The notes: generated by a model from the letters alone, not told the origin. DNA of 64,000 nt from Superficieibacter electus (GCF_002915575.1 NZ_PQGD01000011.1:155200-219199), one strand, 5' to 3'; shown: positions 51,248 to 60,312, counted from the stretch's first letter. Program-made: numbers and translations.

Positions 51248-53620
51248 TTAAAAGTCGACGTTGACGCCTAACTGCCAGGTACGGCCCGGCATGACCGCCA
51301 GCGCTTTGTCATATGCGTCCTGACGGGTGGATTCTTTAATGGTCCGGCTGCTCAGATAGTCCCAGTATTTACGGTCAGTAATGTTATAAACACCGCCGTT
51401 AAACCTGACGTTTTTCGCCACCTGCCAGTACGCGGTCCAGTCGAGCAGGCCGTAGCCCGGCACCCGCATATACTCATTGCTGGAGTCCGCGATCGTCGAC
51501 CCGGTATTGGTGTAAGACTCACGGCTGGTCGCCGTCGCGCGTTTCCCCTTCACAAAGGTGGCGGTCAGCGCTGTCCCGTAGCGTTTCGCCGGATCGTCCC
51601 ACGCGACGCCCGCAATGGCTTTCATCGGTGCGACGCTGTCGAGATCGATGTACTTGTCACCCATATAGCTGGATTTTGATTTCCCTTCACTATAGCCATA
51701 CGCCAGGGTCGCGCTCAGGCCATTCACTTCTTCAAACCAGGTGCCGAAATTAAATTTCGCGCTAATTTCACCGCCCCAGATAAAGGCTTTATCACGGTTT
51801 TCCGCCTGATAGGTGGTGTAGATATTGGACGGCACGTTGGTGAACCTGTCCGGGTTCCCGGCGCGGGAGTAGCGGGTATAGGCGATAAAGTTTTTATAGG
51901 TGTTGTAGAACAACGCGGTGCGCAACGTGATGCCGTCGGTCACCTCACCCTTCATGCCCCACTCCAGGTTATCGCTGGTTTCGGTTTTCAAATCGGTATT
52001 GCCGATCAGCGCATATTGCTGTCTGCCCGCATAGCTGGAGCCAAGGTTCCACGAGCCGTACAACTGGCTGGCGTTGGGGAACTGCGCGCCGCGTTTATAT
52101 TGCAGATAGGTCATCAGGCGCGGGGTAAGGTCATACTGGAAGGTCAGCGAGGGTAACAGTTGAGTATCGCTATTTTTCCCGTACAGCGTCGAAACATCAG
52201 ATTCGTCCAGCACGCTACTGTTGGTCGTCAGGCTGGAGAGATTATCCGGCTTCGTTGACTGGTGAACCACGCGTGCGCCGGGAATGATGGCGAAATGGTG
52301 GCCATCGGCATCGAAATTAATCTGATCCTGGAGGAATGCGCCGAGCGTGTAGCTTTTGCTGTCTGCTTCTGGCTGCATGATTTCGCTGTAGGCCGTGGGC
52401 GCGGGCGACTGCCTGAACGGACGTTCGGTTTTGGTGGCGCTGGCGTTAAAACCGGCGCTGAGATCGTGACGGCCCAGCGTTTTCGCCAGCGCATTCTGAA
52501 TGCCCCAGGTATCGGTATCATAGTCCGAGTAGACCGTCTGCATGGCGGTAGTGATGCTGTCCGGCATATACGTGCGGTCATGCGCCTCAGTGTGCTGGTA
52601 GTAAACTTTGGTCGACATGCTGTCCAGCCAGTCATTCATCGGCGTCCAGTCATCTTTCAGGCTGGCTCCCCAACGCCGGGTCTGGCTGGTCTGCTGCGCG
52701 TCGCCGAGGATCTGGCTGCCACTGCTGTTCCACGCGTCATAATGGGTATGATTGGTCTTGTGGTAGTAATCCAGCGTGCCGGTGAATTTGTGCTCATCGT
52801 TGGGCTGCCAGATGCCGGAGGCCAGCATTGCATCCGAGTGCCAGTTGGCCGGGTAGGCGTCAACAGTATCGCTGTTATTCCGGGTTTGCTGACCGTCACG
52901 GCGGCTGTAGACAAATACGCCGCGCAGGGTTTCATCCCCTGCCGCGCCGGTCACACCGTTATGCCAGCTGCGATCGGCAGAGTCATAATCACTCTGATAG
53001 CCAAACCCGGTTTCTTTCCCGGGATGCAGATAATCATCAGCGGATTTCGGGCGGAAGGAGACATTGCCGCCGATAGACGTGTTCGCCTGTTCGGTCGAGG
53101 TTGCGCCGGATTCAATATCGACATTGCCATACATGTACGGGTCGATATAGTCACGGCCAATTCCAAAGGTGTTCAGCCCTGCCCGGCTCACATAGCTGCG
53201 CCCGGTGGCATCCGGCTGCGGTATGCCATCAACATCAATGCCGACCCGGTTACTTTCCAGGCCGCGAATGTTGTAACCAGTATAGCCACCACGGTCAAAA
53301 CCGCTTTTGCCATTACCGGAGCCACCGCTGGCTCCGGTTGCGCTGATTAACGGTTCGTAACGCATTACTGAGCCAAAATTGTTTGCGCCTTTGTTTTGCA
53401 GCTCCCGGGCGCTGACAGCATGCGTGCTTCCGGCCTTCAGTTCAGGCGCAGGTGCGGTAACGATCATCTCGTCAGCCGTATCCTGAAGGTTATTTTTTGC
53501 TGTGGTCGTCGAAGCCGCTGTCTCAGCCGCGAAAGCAGGCGTCTGATACAGCGCGGCGAGTAATGACGTCACCAGAACGCTTTTCCCGAAGCGATGTGAA
53601 GAAATGTGCGATGTATACAT
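51248..53620 (-). CDS. hmuR: TonB-dependent haem/haemoglobin receptor HmuR-like
   Basis: A 790-residue outer-membrane receptor. Signal peptide (about 1-31, ending TPAFAAE), TonB box near EMIVTAP, plug domain (about 50-170, with GYNIRGLESNRVGIDVDG), then a beta-barrel ending in a terminal Phe (WQLGVNVDF). The operon position and Fur box show an iron role; haem is inferred from HmuSTUV. Longer than usual HmuR proteins (about 650-700). The FRAP/NPNL region common in haem receptors is changed to RGAQFPNASQLYG ... GNTDLKTE, without a histidine between. Confidence 0.85.
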   Translation of the reverse strand: MYTSHISSHRFGKSVLVTSLLAALYQTPAFAAETAASTTTAKNNLQDTADEMIVTAPAPELKAGSTHAVSARELQNKGANNFGSVMRYEPLISATGASGGSGNGKSGFDRGGYTGYNIRGLESNRVGIDVDGIPQPDATGRSYVSRAGLNTFGIGRDYIDPYMYGNVDIESGATSTEQANTSIGGNVSFRPKSADDYLHPGKETGFGYQSDYDSADRSWHNGVTGAAGDETLRGVFVYSRRDGQQTRNNSDTVDAYPANWHSDAMLASGIWQPNDEHKFTGTLDYYHKTNHTHYDAWNSSGSQILGDAQQTSQTRRWGASLKDDWTPMNDWLDSMSTKVYYQHTEAHDRTYMPDSITTAMQTVYSDYDTDTWGIQNALAKTLGRHDLSAGFNASATKTERPFRQSPAPTAYSEIMQPEADSKSYTLGAFLQDQINFDADGHHFAIIPGARVVHQSTKPDNLSSLTTNSSVLDESDVSTLYGKNSDTQLLPSLTFQYDLTPRLMTYLQYKRGAQFPNASQLYGSWNLGSSYAGRQQYALIGNTDLKTETSDNLEWGMKGEVTDGITLRTALFYNTYKNFIAYTRYSRAGNPDRFTNVPSNIYTTYQAENRDKAFIWGGEISAKFNFGTWFEEVNGLSATLAYGYSEGKSKSSYMGDKYIDLDSVAPMKAIAGVAWDDPAKRYGTALTATFVKGKRATATSRESYTNTGSTIADSSNEYMRVPGYGLLDWTAYWQVAKNVRFNGGVYNITDRKYWDYLSSRTIKESTRQDAYDKALAVMPGRTWQLGVNVDF

Positions 53621-53736
53621 AATGTCTTGTAAGCCTTAGATTTATTAGTATGAGGCTCACATCTCACTTCCACTGAGTGGTTGAAAACGCGCAAACCAAA
53701 AAGAGATCACGTACTGTTATAAATTATTCATTGAAT

Positions 53737-53755
53737 ACTAATGATAAGTATTATC
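53737..53755. promoter_or_regulatory. Fur box between hmuR and the SelT/SelW-like gene
   Basis: ACTAATGATAAGTATTATC matches the 19-base Fur consensus GATAATGATAATCATTATC at 15 positions. It is 117 bases before hmuR and 89 before the divergent small gene, so it may control both. Confidence 0.8.
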
Positions 53756-53843
53756 ACTTGCAACAACTTCACAAAGTCTTCACATTTATTACCAATAATG
53801 CGTAAATTCTGTGCTATGTCCTGCCGTTAAGATGAGAGAAAAA

Positions 53844-54134
53844 ATGAGCAAAAATGCAGTTACCGTGCAGTACTGTTCCCAATGCAACTGGATGTTGCGC
53901 GCCAGCTGGATGGCGCAGGAATTATTACAAACCTTCAGTACCGACCTGCATTCTGTGCGCCTGATCCCCGGCACCGGCGGGATTTTTGTCATCGATATTG
54001 ACGGTCATGTTATTTGGGATCGTAAGCAGGATGGCGGCTTTCCTGATGCGGCGGAGTTGAAACGCCGCGTGCGGGATTACTGTTTTCCGGAAAAAGCGCT
54101 TGGGCATCTCGAAAAGAAAGACGATCGGGCTTAA
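53844..54134 (+). CDS. SelT/SelW/SelH-family (Rdx) protein
   Basis: 96 residues from ATG 53844 (an ATG at 53832 is also possible). A small thioredoxin-like fold with the CxxC redox motif at Cys11-x-x-Cys14 (QYCSQCNW), as in bacterial Rdx proteins related to selenoprotein W. The GGIFVIDIDGHVIWDRKQDGGFP stretch is also typical. Function unknown, assumed redox. Divergent from hmuR across a Fur box; 127 bases upstream of the leuA-like gene. Confidence 0.85.
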   Translation: MSKNAVTVQYCSQCNWMLRASWMAQELLQTFSTDLHSVRLIPGTGGIFVIDIDGHVIWDRKQDGGFPDAAELKRRVRDYCFPEKALGHLEKKDDRA

Positions 54135-54163
54135 CGCAGACTCATCACCTTCAGCGCGGACCG

Positions 54164-54196
54164 ACAGTTGTCCTGTTTGAATAACAGGTTGTCGTG
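54164..54196 (+). promoter_or_regulatory. Candidate regulator-binding site before leuA-like gene
   Basis: A 17-base palindrome CCTGTT-tgaat-AACAGG lies at 54172-54188. The direct repeat GTTGTCNTG occurs at 54167 and 54188, spaced 21 bases (two helical turns), as AraC-type half-sites often are. Function not proven. Confidence 0.4.
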
Positions 54197-54261
54197 TTCT
54201 GATAAGTTTTCCACCTGATTTGGCATGACACTGGGTTTTCTTTACTAACAGGAAACCCGCC

Positions 54262-55932
54262 ATGCTGAAGACGCCCTCACTCAAATACAAACCACATCCG
54301 CCAGTCAGCCTCAAGGACAGGCAATGGCCCAACAATACGTTGACCCGTTCCCCGCGCTGGCTGTCTACCGATTTACGCGATGGCAATCAGGCGCTGGCTG
54401 AGCCAATGGACGGGGCCAGAAAACGTAAGTTTTGGGATCTGCTGGTTGCCTGCGGCTTTAAGGAAATTGAGGTCGCGTTTCCTTCGGCCTCGCAAACCGA
54501 TTTTGATTTTGTGCGATCGTTGATTGAAGAAAAGCGTATTCCACAGGAGGTGAATATTCAGGTACTGACCCAGGCAAGGGAGGATTTGATTACGCGAACG
54601 TTTGAATCACTGCGCGGCGTTCATCAGGCGACCATCCATTTATATAATGCGACAGCACCGCTGTTCAGGGACATCGTGTTCCGTCAAACCCGCGATGAAA
54701 TCGTACAGCTTGCCGTCAACGCCGCCCGGCAAATCCGCCAGTTATGCGATGAGTCACCGGAAAGCGTATGGACTTTCCAGTATTCTCCTGAAACATTCTG
54801 TTTTACCGAACCTGAGTTTGCCCTGCAAATTTGCGAGGCTGTCGCAGATGTGTGGGAACCCAATGGCTCCCGCCCGATGATCATCAATCTTCCCGCAACG
54901 GTTGAAGTCAGTATGCCTAACGTTTACGCCGATCAAATCGAGTATTTCTGCCGTCATTTCTCGCGCCGCCAGCAGGTGTGTATCAGTGTTCATCCACATA
55001 ACGATCGGGGGACAGGCATTGCCTGTGCCGAGCTTGCGCTGCTGGCGGGCGCGGAGCGGGTTGAGGGCTGTCTGTTCGGGAACGGCGAACGGACGGGGAA
55101 CGCCGATCTGGTGACGCTGGCGCTGAATCTTTATACGCAGGGAATTTCACCCGGCCTCGACTTTAGCCAGATGAAAAAAGTGGTTGAAGTGGTCGAAGAA
55201 TGTAATCAGTTACCGGTCGCGCCCCGCCACCCTTATGCCGGCGAGCTGGTGTTTACGGCATTTTCCGGCTCTCATCAGGATGCAATCAAAAAAGGCTTTG
55301 CGGCAAGGCAGAATGCTCCGGATACGTTCTGGCAGATGCCCTATCTGCCGCTCGATCCGGCAGATATCGGATGCAGCTATGAAGCCGTCATCCGGGTCAA
55401 CAGCCAGTCAGGGAAAAGCGGTGCAGCCTGGCTGCTGGAGCAAAATCACAATCTTATTCTGCCTCGCCAGTTGCAACAGGATTTTAGTCTTCGCGTGCAG
55501 CAGGAGGCGGAGCGTGGGGAAAAAGAGATGTCACAAATGGCGGTGTGGACGCTTTTTCGCCAGTCATACGGGCTTGTCGACGCGCCTGCGCTGCGGCTGG
55601 AGGACTATGTCTGTAACAACCATGCCGATCAGCGTACCACCCTTTCTGCCGGGATTATCTGCCGGGGTAAACGGTTGAGTTTACAAGGTGAAGGCAATGG
55701 TTTCCTGTCTGCGGCCCTGACGGCGCTTTGCAGAGAAGCTAAAGCGGAGCTTGAGATTGTTAGTTATCAGGAGCATACGCTGGGTAAACGCAGCGACAGC
55801 CGCTCTGTCGCCTATGTGTGTTGTCAGGATCGGGCGGGGAAATGCGCGTGGGGCGTCAGTATCGACAGTGATGTCAGCCGGGCCTCGCTACAGGCCATGC
55901 TGAATGCGGCGGCGGGTTTCATCACTGGCTGA
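54262..55932 (+). CDS. leuA: 2-isopropylmalate synthase (LeuA type 2), orphan copy
   Basis: A 556-residue enzyme of the DRE-TIM metallolyase superfamily. The metal/ketoacid motif STDLRDGNQAL is near residue 35, SVHPHNDRGTG holds the metal histidines, and GNGERTGNADLV follows. A C-terminal LeuA dimer/regulatory domain runs from about 430. It resembles the long LeuA form (as in fungi and actinobacteria) rather than the E. coli leuABCD enzyme. There is no leuBCD here, so it may back up leucine synthesis or extend another 2-keto acid. Its 3' end overlaps the AraC gene (convergent) by 11 bases. Confidence 0.88.
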   Translation: MLKTPSLKYKPHPPVSLKDRQWPNNTLTRSPRWLSTDLRDGNQALAEPMDGARKRKFWDLLVACGFKEIEVAFPSASQTDFDFVRSLIEEKRIPQEVNIQVLTQAREDLITRTFESLRGVHQATIHLYNATAPLFRDIVFRQTRDEIVQLAVNAARQIRQLCDESPESVWTFQYSPETFCFTEPEFALQICEAVADVWEPNGSRPMIINLPATVEVSMPNVYADQIEYFCRHFSRRQQVCISVHPHNDRGTGIACAELALLAGAERVEGCLFGNGERTGNADLVTLALNLYTQGISPGLDFSQMKKVVEVVEECNQLPVAPRHPYAGELVFTAFSGSHQDAIKKGFAARQNAPDTFWQMPYLPLDPADIGCSYEAVIRVNSQSGKSGAAWLLEQNHNLILPRQLQQDFSLRVQQEAERGEKEMSQMAVWTLFRQSYGLVDAPALRLEDYVCNNHADQRTTLSAGIICRGKRLSLQGEGNGFLSAALTALCREAKAELEIVSYQEHTLGKRSDSRSVAYVCCQDRAGKCAWGVSIDSDVSRASLQAMLNAAAGFITG

Positions 55933-56683
55933 AGTAATCGCTGGGCGGGACGCCCATCACCCGCCGAAACATGACGCTGAACGCGCCGGGGCTGGCATAA
56001 CCGGAATCCAGCGCCACCCGGGTGATCTGCTCGCCCTGGGCCAGGCGCGTCAGGGCATGCAGGAGACGCGCTCGCCTCACCCATTCACTGAACTGCATGC
56101 CGGTTTGCTGATAAAAATGGCGGTTAAGCGTGCGCCCGCTGGCGCTGATCTTCACAGCCGCTTTGGCAATAGACCACGTTTCCTGCGGCGCGGCGCGCAC
56201 GGCCTGACACAGTAGCCTCAGCCGTTCAGAAACCGGCTCCGGCAGGTGAAACGGCAGCGTGTCCATCAGTCGCAGCTCATCAAGCATCAGTTCATGGATG
56301 CGTTCAGCACGGCTGGCGGGGGAATAGTCGGCAGGAAGACGCAGCGCGGAGACGATAAGCTCCCGCAACAAATCGCTTACGCTTACCACCTGGCAGATAA
56401 CCGGAAGATCGGCCCTCGCCAGCGGCTCAACAAACAGCACTCTGGCTTTCACCTCACCGGTAATATGCAGGGCATGCGGGATATGTGCCGGGATCCAGAC
56501 GCCCCGCGACGGCGGAACCACCCAAAATCCGTGTCGGGTCTCAATGCGGATGACGCCGCTCAGGGTATGAATAAGCTGAGCACAACTGTGCGTGTGCCAG
56601 CTTTCATAATCGCCGTGTTGATAGTCATGCGCATAAGGGATCACTGAGCGGCATGTAAAATCAAAATCGCGTTGTCGGGTCAT
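55922..56683 (-). CDS. AraC-family transcriptional regulator (cupin + HTH)
   Basis: A 253-residue regulator. The N-terminal cupin-like sensing domain contains WHTHSCAQLIHTLSGVIRIET and WIPAHIPHAL; the C-terminal double helix-turn-helix contains AAVKISASGRTLNRHFYQQTGMQFSEW and VALDSGYASPGAFSVMFRR. It resembles the NimR (YeaM)-type group. It points away from the SDR scrap at 56746, suggesting it once regulated that lost gene; it might also act on the leuA-like gene. Confidence 0.85.
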   Translation of the reverse strand: MTRQRDFDFTCRSVIPYAHDYQHGDYESWHTHSCAQLIHTLSGVIRIETRHGFWVVPPSRGVWIPAHIPHALHITGEVKARVLFVEPLARADLPVICQVVSVSDLLRELIVSALRLPADYSPASRAERIHELMLDELRLMDTLPFHLPEPVSERLRLLCQAVRAAPQETWSIAKAAVKISASGRTLNRHFYQQTGMQFSEWVRRARLLHALTRLAQGEQITRVALDSGYASPGAFSVMFRRVMGVPPSDYFSQ

Positions 56684-56745
56684 TACGTCAGCCTCACTGA
56701 TTTTTTAACGGGCTGCTGTAGAGTATCACTTATACGATGCTTATC

Positions 56746-56844
56746 ATGACGGCTCCGGTATCAGAAGCCGCCGCCGTCGCGCTTTTTCTGCTTTCGGGTA
56801 ATGCCGCTTATATTACAGGCAGCCAGTATGCCATTCATAACTAA
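56746..56844 (+). pseudogene. 3' remnant of a short-chain dehydrogenase gene
   Basis: The frame from 56746 reads TAPVSEAAAVALFLLS, then GNAAYITGSQYAIHN and stop. This is the classic C-terminal signature of short-chain dehydrogenases (EVAxAVxFLLSDxASYITG). No catalytic or nucleotide-binding part lies upstream, because the divergent AraC gene starts at 56683. The gene was deleted, leaving about 32 codons. It differs from the intact SDR at 57215-57937, which lacks this ending. Confidence 0.7.
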
Positions 56845-56919
56845 CGTGAACGCCGCACGGTGATAACGATGGTATTATTGACGTCAGGCGTGTCGCCAAC
56901 ATCCCTCAGGAGATCCTGT

Positions 56920-57165
56920 ATGAGCAATGAAATTCCACTGAAATATTATGATATCGCCGATGAGTATGCGACCGAATGCGCAGAACCGGTGCAAGACGCT
57001 GAACGCGATCCGCTGGCGCACTATTTTCAATTGCTGATCACCCGTTTAATGAATAACGAAGAGATCAGTGAAGAATCACAGAGCGAAATGGCCGCCGAGG
57101 CGGGTATTAACGCGCAACGCATTGATGAGATAGCCAACTTCCTCAATCAATGGGGCAATGAATAA
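56920..57165 (+). CDS. ymjA: DUF2543 protein YmjA
   Basis: 81 residues from ATG 56920 after AGGAG, beginning [19 protein letters not shown]. It corresponds closely to E. coli YmjA (81 aa), with [20 protein letters not shown] and a C-terminal [12 protein letters not shown]. Acidic, helical, soluble; function unknown. An upstream ATG at 56860 is not used by homologues. In E. coli it lies elsewhere (by puuP), so it has moved here. Confidence 0.92.
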   Translation: MSNEIPLKYYDIADEYATECAEPVQDAERDPLAHYFQLLITRLMNNEEISEESQSEMAAEAGINAQRIDEIANFLNQWGNE

Positions 57166-57179
57166 TTCCGGTCATCCCT

Positions 57180-57206
57180 TTAAAAGGCGGGAACCCCGCC
57201 TCTTTC
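57180..57206 (+). terminator. Terminator after ymjA
   Basis: AGGCGGG-aac-CCCGCCT hairpin followed by CTTTCCGTTGTTTTT. Confidence 0.7.
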
Positions 57207-57214
57207 CGTTGTTT

Positions 57215-57937
57215 TTACCACGGCGTAATCGTGTCAGGCGGCTCCACGAAAAGCCCCGATTTTTCACTCTGCAACGCATAGTGGACCGGCAGGCGGGCAC
57301 CTTCCTGCGTGGAAATGACGCCTGTATGGTTATTGAGATCGGATTTAACGAATCCCGGGCTTACCGACGTCACCACGATCCCGCTCTCTTTTAGCTCCTC
57401 CGCAAGCTGCACCGTTAACATATTCAGCGCGGCCTTTGAGGCGTTATAGCCGATATATTGCGCGGAATAATAAGGCGAATCAGGGTCGCCATTCAGCGTG
57501 AGCGAACCCAGCGAGCTGGACAAATTCACAATGCGGCCTTTTTCTGCGAGCCGGATGAGGGGAAGCATCGCCTGGGTGATAGCCAGCGTGCCGATAAAAT
57601 TGGTTTCCATCACCCGGCGTACCGCGTCCAGCGAGGCTGTTGCTGGCGGGGCGTCGGCCGAATCGAATATACCTGCGTTATTGACCAGAATATCCAGTCT
57701 GCCGTATTTTTGGCGAATATGTTCTGCTGCGGCGGTAATACTGCTTACGTCCGTAATATCAAGTTGAATAGCATCTACTCTGCCCTCAGCACGAAGCGTA
57801 TCCAATGCGCCCTGCCCGCGCGCGTTATCACGCGCGCCAATAATCACCTGTACACCAGCCTGCATAAGCTGGCGCGCAATCTCCAGTCCAATACCTTTGT
57901 TAGCACCAGTTACAAGCGCAATACGTTGAGCAGCCAT
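57215..57937 (-). CDS. Short-chain dehydrogenase/reductase
   Basis: A 240-residue classical SDR: cofactor motif TGANKGIG (about 11-18), NNAG (about 87), catalytic Ser in LSSSLGSL and YxxxK in YIGYNASKAAL. It resembles plant-type carbonyl/salutaridine reductase-like SDRs of bacteria. Substrate unknown, probably a quinone or carbonyl. It is divergent from a TetR gene 75 bases away, a common regulator-enzyme pair. Confidence 0.88.
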   Translation of the reverse strand: MAAQRIALVTGANKGIGLEIARQLMQAGVQVIIGARDNARGQGALDTLRAEGRVDAIQLDITDVSSITAAAEHIRQKYGRLDILVNNAGIFDSADAPPATASLDAVRRVMETNFIGTLAITQAMLPLIRLAEKGRIVNLSSSLGSLTLNGDPDSPYYSAQYIGYNASKAALNMLTVQLAEELKESGIVVTSVSPGFVKSDLNNHTGVISTQEGARLPVHYALQSEKSGLFVEPPDTITPW

Positions 57938-58011
57938 AAATTATCTTCTCCTGTTGCATGAACGCCTTTAGTATATGAAGGATCATTCAGTTTGAGGATT
58001 CGCATTCCGGT

Positions 58012-58668
58012 ATGGCTAAACCACGCTCACTCATCCCCCGAAAAAGGCCGCGTCAGGCACGGGCAACGGCCACGCTGGATGCCATTTTTGAGGCCGCTAT
58101 TCAGCTTTTGGTCACTGACGGACCGCAGCGTCTGACCACCACGCGTGTCGCAGAACGGGCGGGCGTCTCGGTCGGCACGATGTATCAGTATTTTCCACAT
58201 AAAGAGTCATTGATATACGTGCTCAATGAGCGCTACCTGGACGCGCTGGCCGAAAAAGTGGAAGCGGCCTGCCTCACCTTCTACGGTTTGCCCGCCTCGC
58301 CAATGGTGGAAGGGCTGATTGAAACCTACTGGCGGGCAAAAACGGAACGACCGGAAGTTACACGGGCGTTATATCTTTCTATTGCAGAACTGGATAATGG
58401 CCCGCTGGTGGATGCCTTTCGCCGTCGGGTAAATACCGCCGTATCGGCGATGCTGCTTAGCGCATCGGATATCAATCTGTTTAATATTGAGAGTGTCAGT
58501 CTGATACTGATCACCGTGATTTTTGGCGCGGTACGCAATACGTTTGAAATGAATCTACCTGAGGCAAAAGTGGCGATGTTACAACGGCAACTGATACAGA
58601 TGTGCCAGGCGTATTTGATGTCGTTGAATGGTATCGAGGTCGAAGTAACAGATGCCACCGATTATTAA
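58012..58668 (+). CDS. TetR-family regulator
   Basis: A 218-residue regulator with an N-terminal helix-turn-helix (about 18-65): ARATATLDAIFEAAIQLL, then TTTRVAERAGVSVGTMYQYFPHKESLI. The C-terminal ligand domain is variable. Likely represses the divergent SDR gene and itself. The ATG at 58012 is preceded by a weak site. Confidence 0.88.
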   Translation: MAKPRSLIPRKRPRQARATATLDAIFEAAIQLLVTDGPQRLTTTRVAERAGVSVGTMYQYFPHKESLIYVLNERYLDALAEKVEAACLTFYGLPASPMVEGLIETYWRAKTERPEVTRALYLSIAELDNGPLVDAFRRRVNTAVSAMLLSASDINLFNIESVSLILITVIFGAVRNTFEMNLPEAKVAMLQRQLIQMCQAYLMSLNGIEVEVTDATDY

Positions 58669-58698
58669 GCAACACCAGAATCTAATAAACGCCCAGTG

Positions 58699-59502
58699 TT
58701 AACACATCCCCTGACGAAGGCAGTCAATATACTTCTCACCTGAACGCCGCACGATGTCATCGGCGTTTTGCACAATGTCCTGACCTTCAAATGCGCCGTA
58801 AAGCCGGGAAAATGTCACGCCGCTTAGTCGTCGCATCATGTCGCTGACCGTGGCTGCTGATAGCGGCAGCATATTGGGGTAGCTCCACATAAAAGAGACG
58901 GCATCTGCACCGGGCGTCACCTGAAGGATATCGCCTGCCAGCAGCATTCCGCCGTCCTGCGCCCGGTGAAGCACGCTACCGCCGGGGAAATGTCCGCCGA
59001 GACGCATGACGGTAACGCCCGTTGCCAGCGCAAGGGTGTCGCCTTCCCATAGCGTGATCCAGCGACTGTCGCGCATAATCCAGTCGCTGTCGCGGGCATG
59101 CAGGTAGATCGGCGCGTTAAAGGCGGCAGCCCAGTCCTGCATGGTGGTGTAATAATGCGGATGCGATATGGCGATCGCCTTAAGTCCGCCGAGGGCCGAA
59201 ATAAGCGTTTTCGTGGCGTCGTCAAGGTTGGCAATACAGTCCCAGAGAATATTGCCCTCCGGTGTCATCAGGATAAATGCGCGCTGATTGATGGCAAAAT
59301 TCGGTACGGTTTTGAGGCTAAGAAGAAAAGACTCGTGCTGTTGCCATTTATTTGTATGCGACGCCATAAAATGGTCAACCCCGATCCATTCCTGTCCTGT
59401 CGCCGGCACAAACTGGCGCTCATCCTCACAGATGTCGCACCGTTCGGGAGAGGAGCCGGAGGTCTCGTAAGCTGTACCGCAAGCCTTACATAACGTGATC
59501 AT
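58699..59502 (-). CDS. MBL-fold protein with N-terminal zinc-ribbon and altered metal motif
   Basis: 267 residues from ATG 59502 with a GAGGA site. An N-terminal zinc-ribbon uses Cys5-x-x-Cys8 and Cys22-x-x-Cys25. The metallo-beta-lactamase fold follows. The normal HxHxDH motif is replaced by HPHYYT, keeping the first two histidines only. GGHFPGGS and LLAGDILQV supply further candidate ligands. The metal site is therefore reduced, and hydrolase activity is uncertain. Confidence 0.8.
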   Translation of the reverse strand: MITLCKACGTAYETSGSSPERCDICEDERQFVPATGQEWIGVDHFMASHTNKWQQHESFLLSLKTVPNFAINQRAFILMTPEGNILWDCIANLDDATKTLISALGGLKAIAISHPHYYTTMQDWAAAFNAPIYLHARDSDWIMRDSRWITLWEGDTLALATGVTVMRLGGHFPGGSVLHRAQDGGMLLAGDILQVTPGADAVSFMWSYPNMLPLSAATVSDMMRRLSGVTFSRLYGAFEGQDIVQNADDIVRRSGEKYIDCLRQGMC

Positions 59503-59594
59503 GTCGTTGTCCTCGGGTCCGGTGATATGGCATTGGCAGTGAAAGCGGCGGTGCAGAGCATGTATCAATATCAGGACGTTTGTCCCCGCTACCC

Positions 59595-60122
59595 TCAGTC
59601 CAGTTTATTTACCGTAACTGAACCATAGACCATAAATACGCGCGTGGAACCTGACGCCCCGTTATATCCTCCCTGCCCGCCCCCCAGATGACAGGCAAGC
59701 GCGGTGAATTCCCAGGCCTCTTCCATTGATGCGGCAATTTGACGTGTGGTGAGTTTCTCCCTGCCGTATTGCTCGCCAAAGTCACGTACCCGACGGGCAA
59801 ACTCCCCGAGTGATTCACTGACAGAGGGATGATCCCATCCCCATAACCAGGTGCCGTCGTCAGTATTGTAAGTGCCGATGACCTGAACCGGCGCGGTGAT
59901 CACCATGCCCTTTTCGTCACTGGTGAAAGTGATGATCCCTTCATCAAGATCCACGGCCCATGACGCGGTATCGATGCCCCACATCTCCACCGCCGCCTGA
60001 GTGCGCAATTGCATTTCATTATTCGCACGTGCAATCGTCAGGTCCGGTTCTGACAACACCACCGTCTCTTCACTGCTGTTTTTCCCTTTATGACCAAACA
60101 ATGTCTTCAAGAAACCAGCCAT
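59595..60122 (-). CDS. DUF6882 protein
   Basis: A 175-residue soluble protein beginning MAGFLKTLFGHKGKNSSEE. Conserved parts include TWLWGWDHPSVSESL and EEAWEFTALACHLGGGQGGYNG, typical of DUF6882. Function unknown. Transcribed away from the FepA-like receptor gene. Confidence 0.7.
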   Translation of the reverse strand: MAGFLKTLFGHKGKNSSEETVVLSEPDLTIARANNEMQLRTQAAVEMWGIDTASWAVDLDEGIITFTSDEKGMVITAPVQVIGTYNTDDGTWLWGWDHPSVSESLGEFARRVRDFGEQYGREKLTTRQIAASMEEAWEFTALACHLGGGQGGYNGASGSTRVFMVYGSVTVNKLD

Positions 60123-60312
60123 CTGTACCTTCCTGTTTTGAGTGAATTGATCTCACATCAGCTTAACAACGTACTCGTGAGTTTGCTTAATAACGATATA
60201 GCAAAATAAAAATTAATTGAATCATCATTATAACGCTTAAATAACCCAATTTAAGGAGGCGCTTTAACCAGAGAAAAAGTGCGGTAAAAAACAGACAGCC
60301 ACTACCAAATAT

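Noticed and set aside
52262-53350. 362-codon ORF on the plus strand
   Set aside because: Antisense to the TonB receptor gene; composition is that of a shadow frame.
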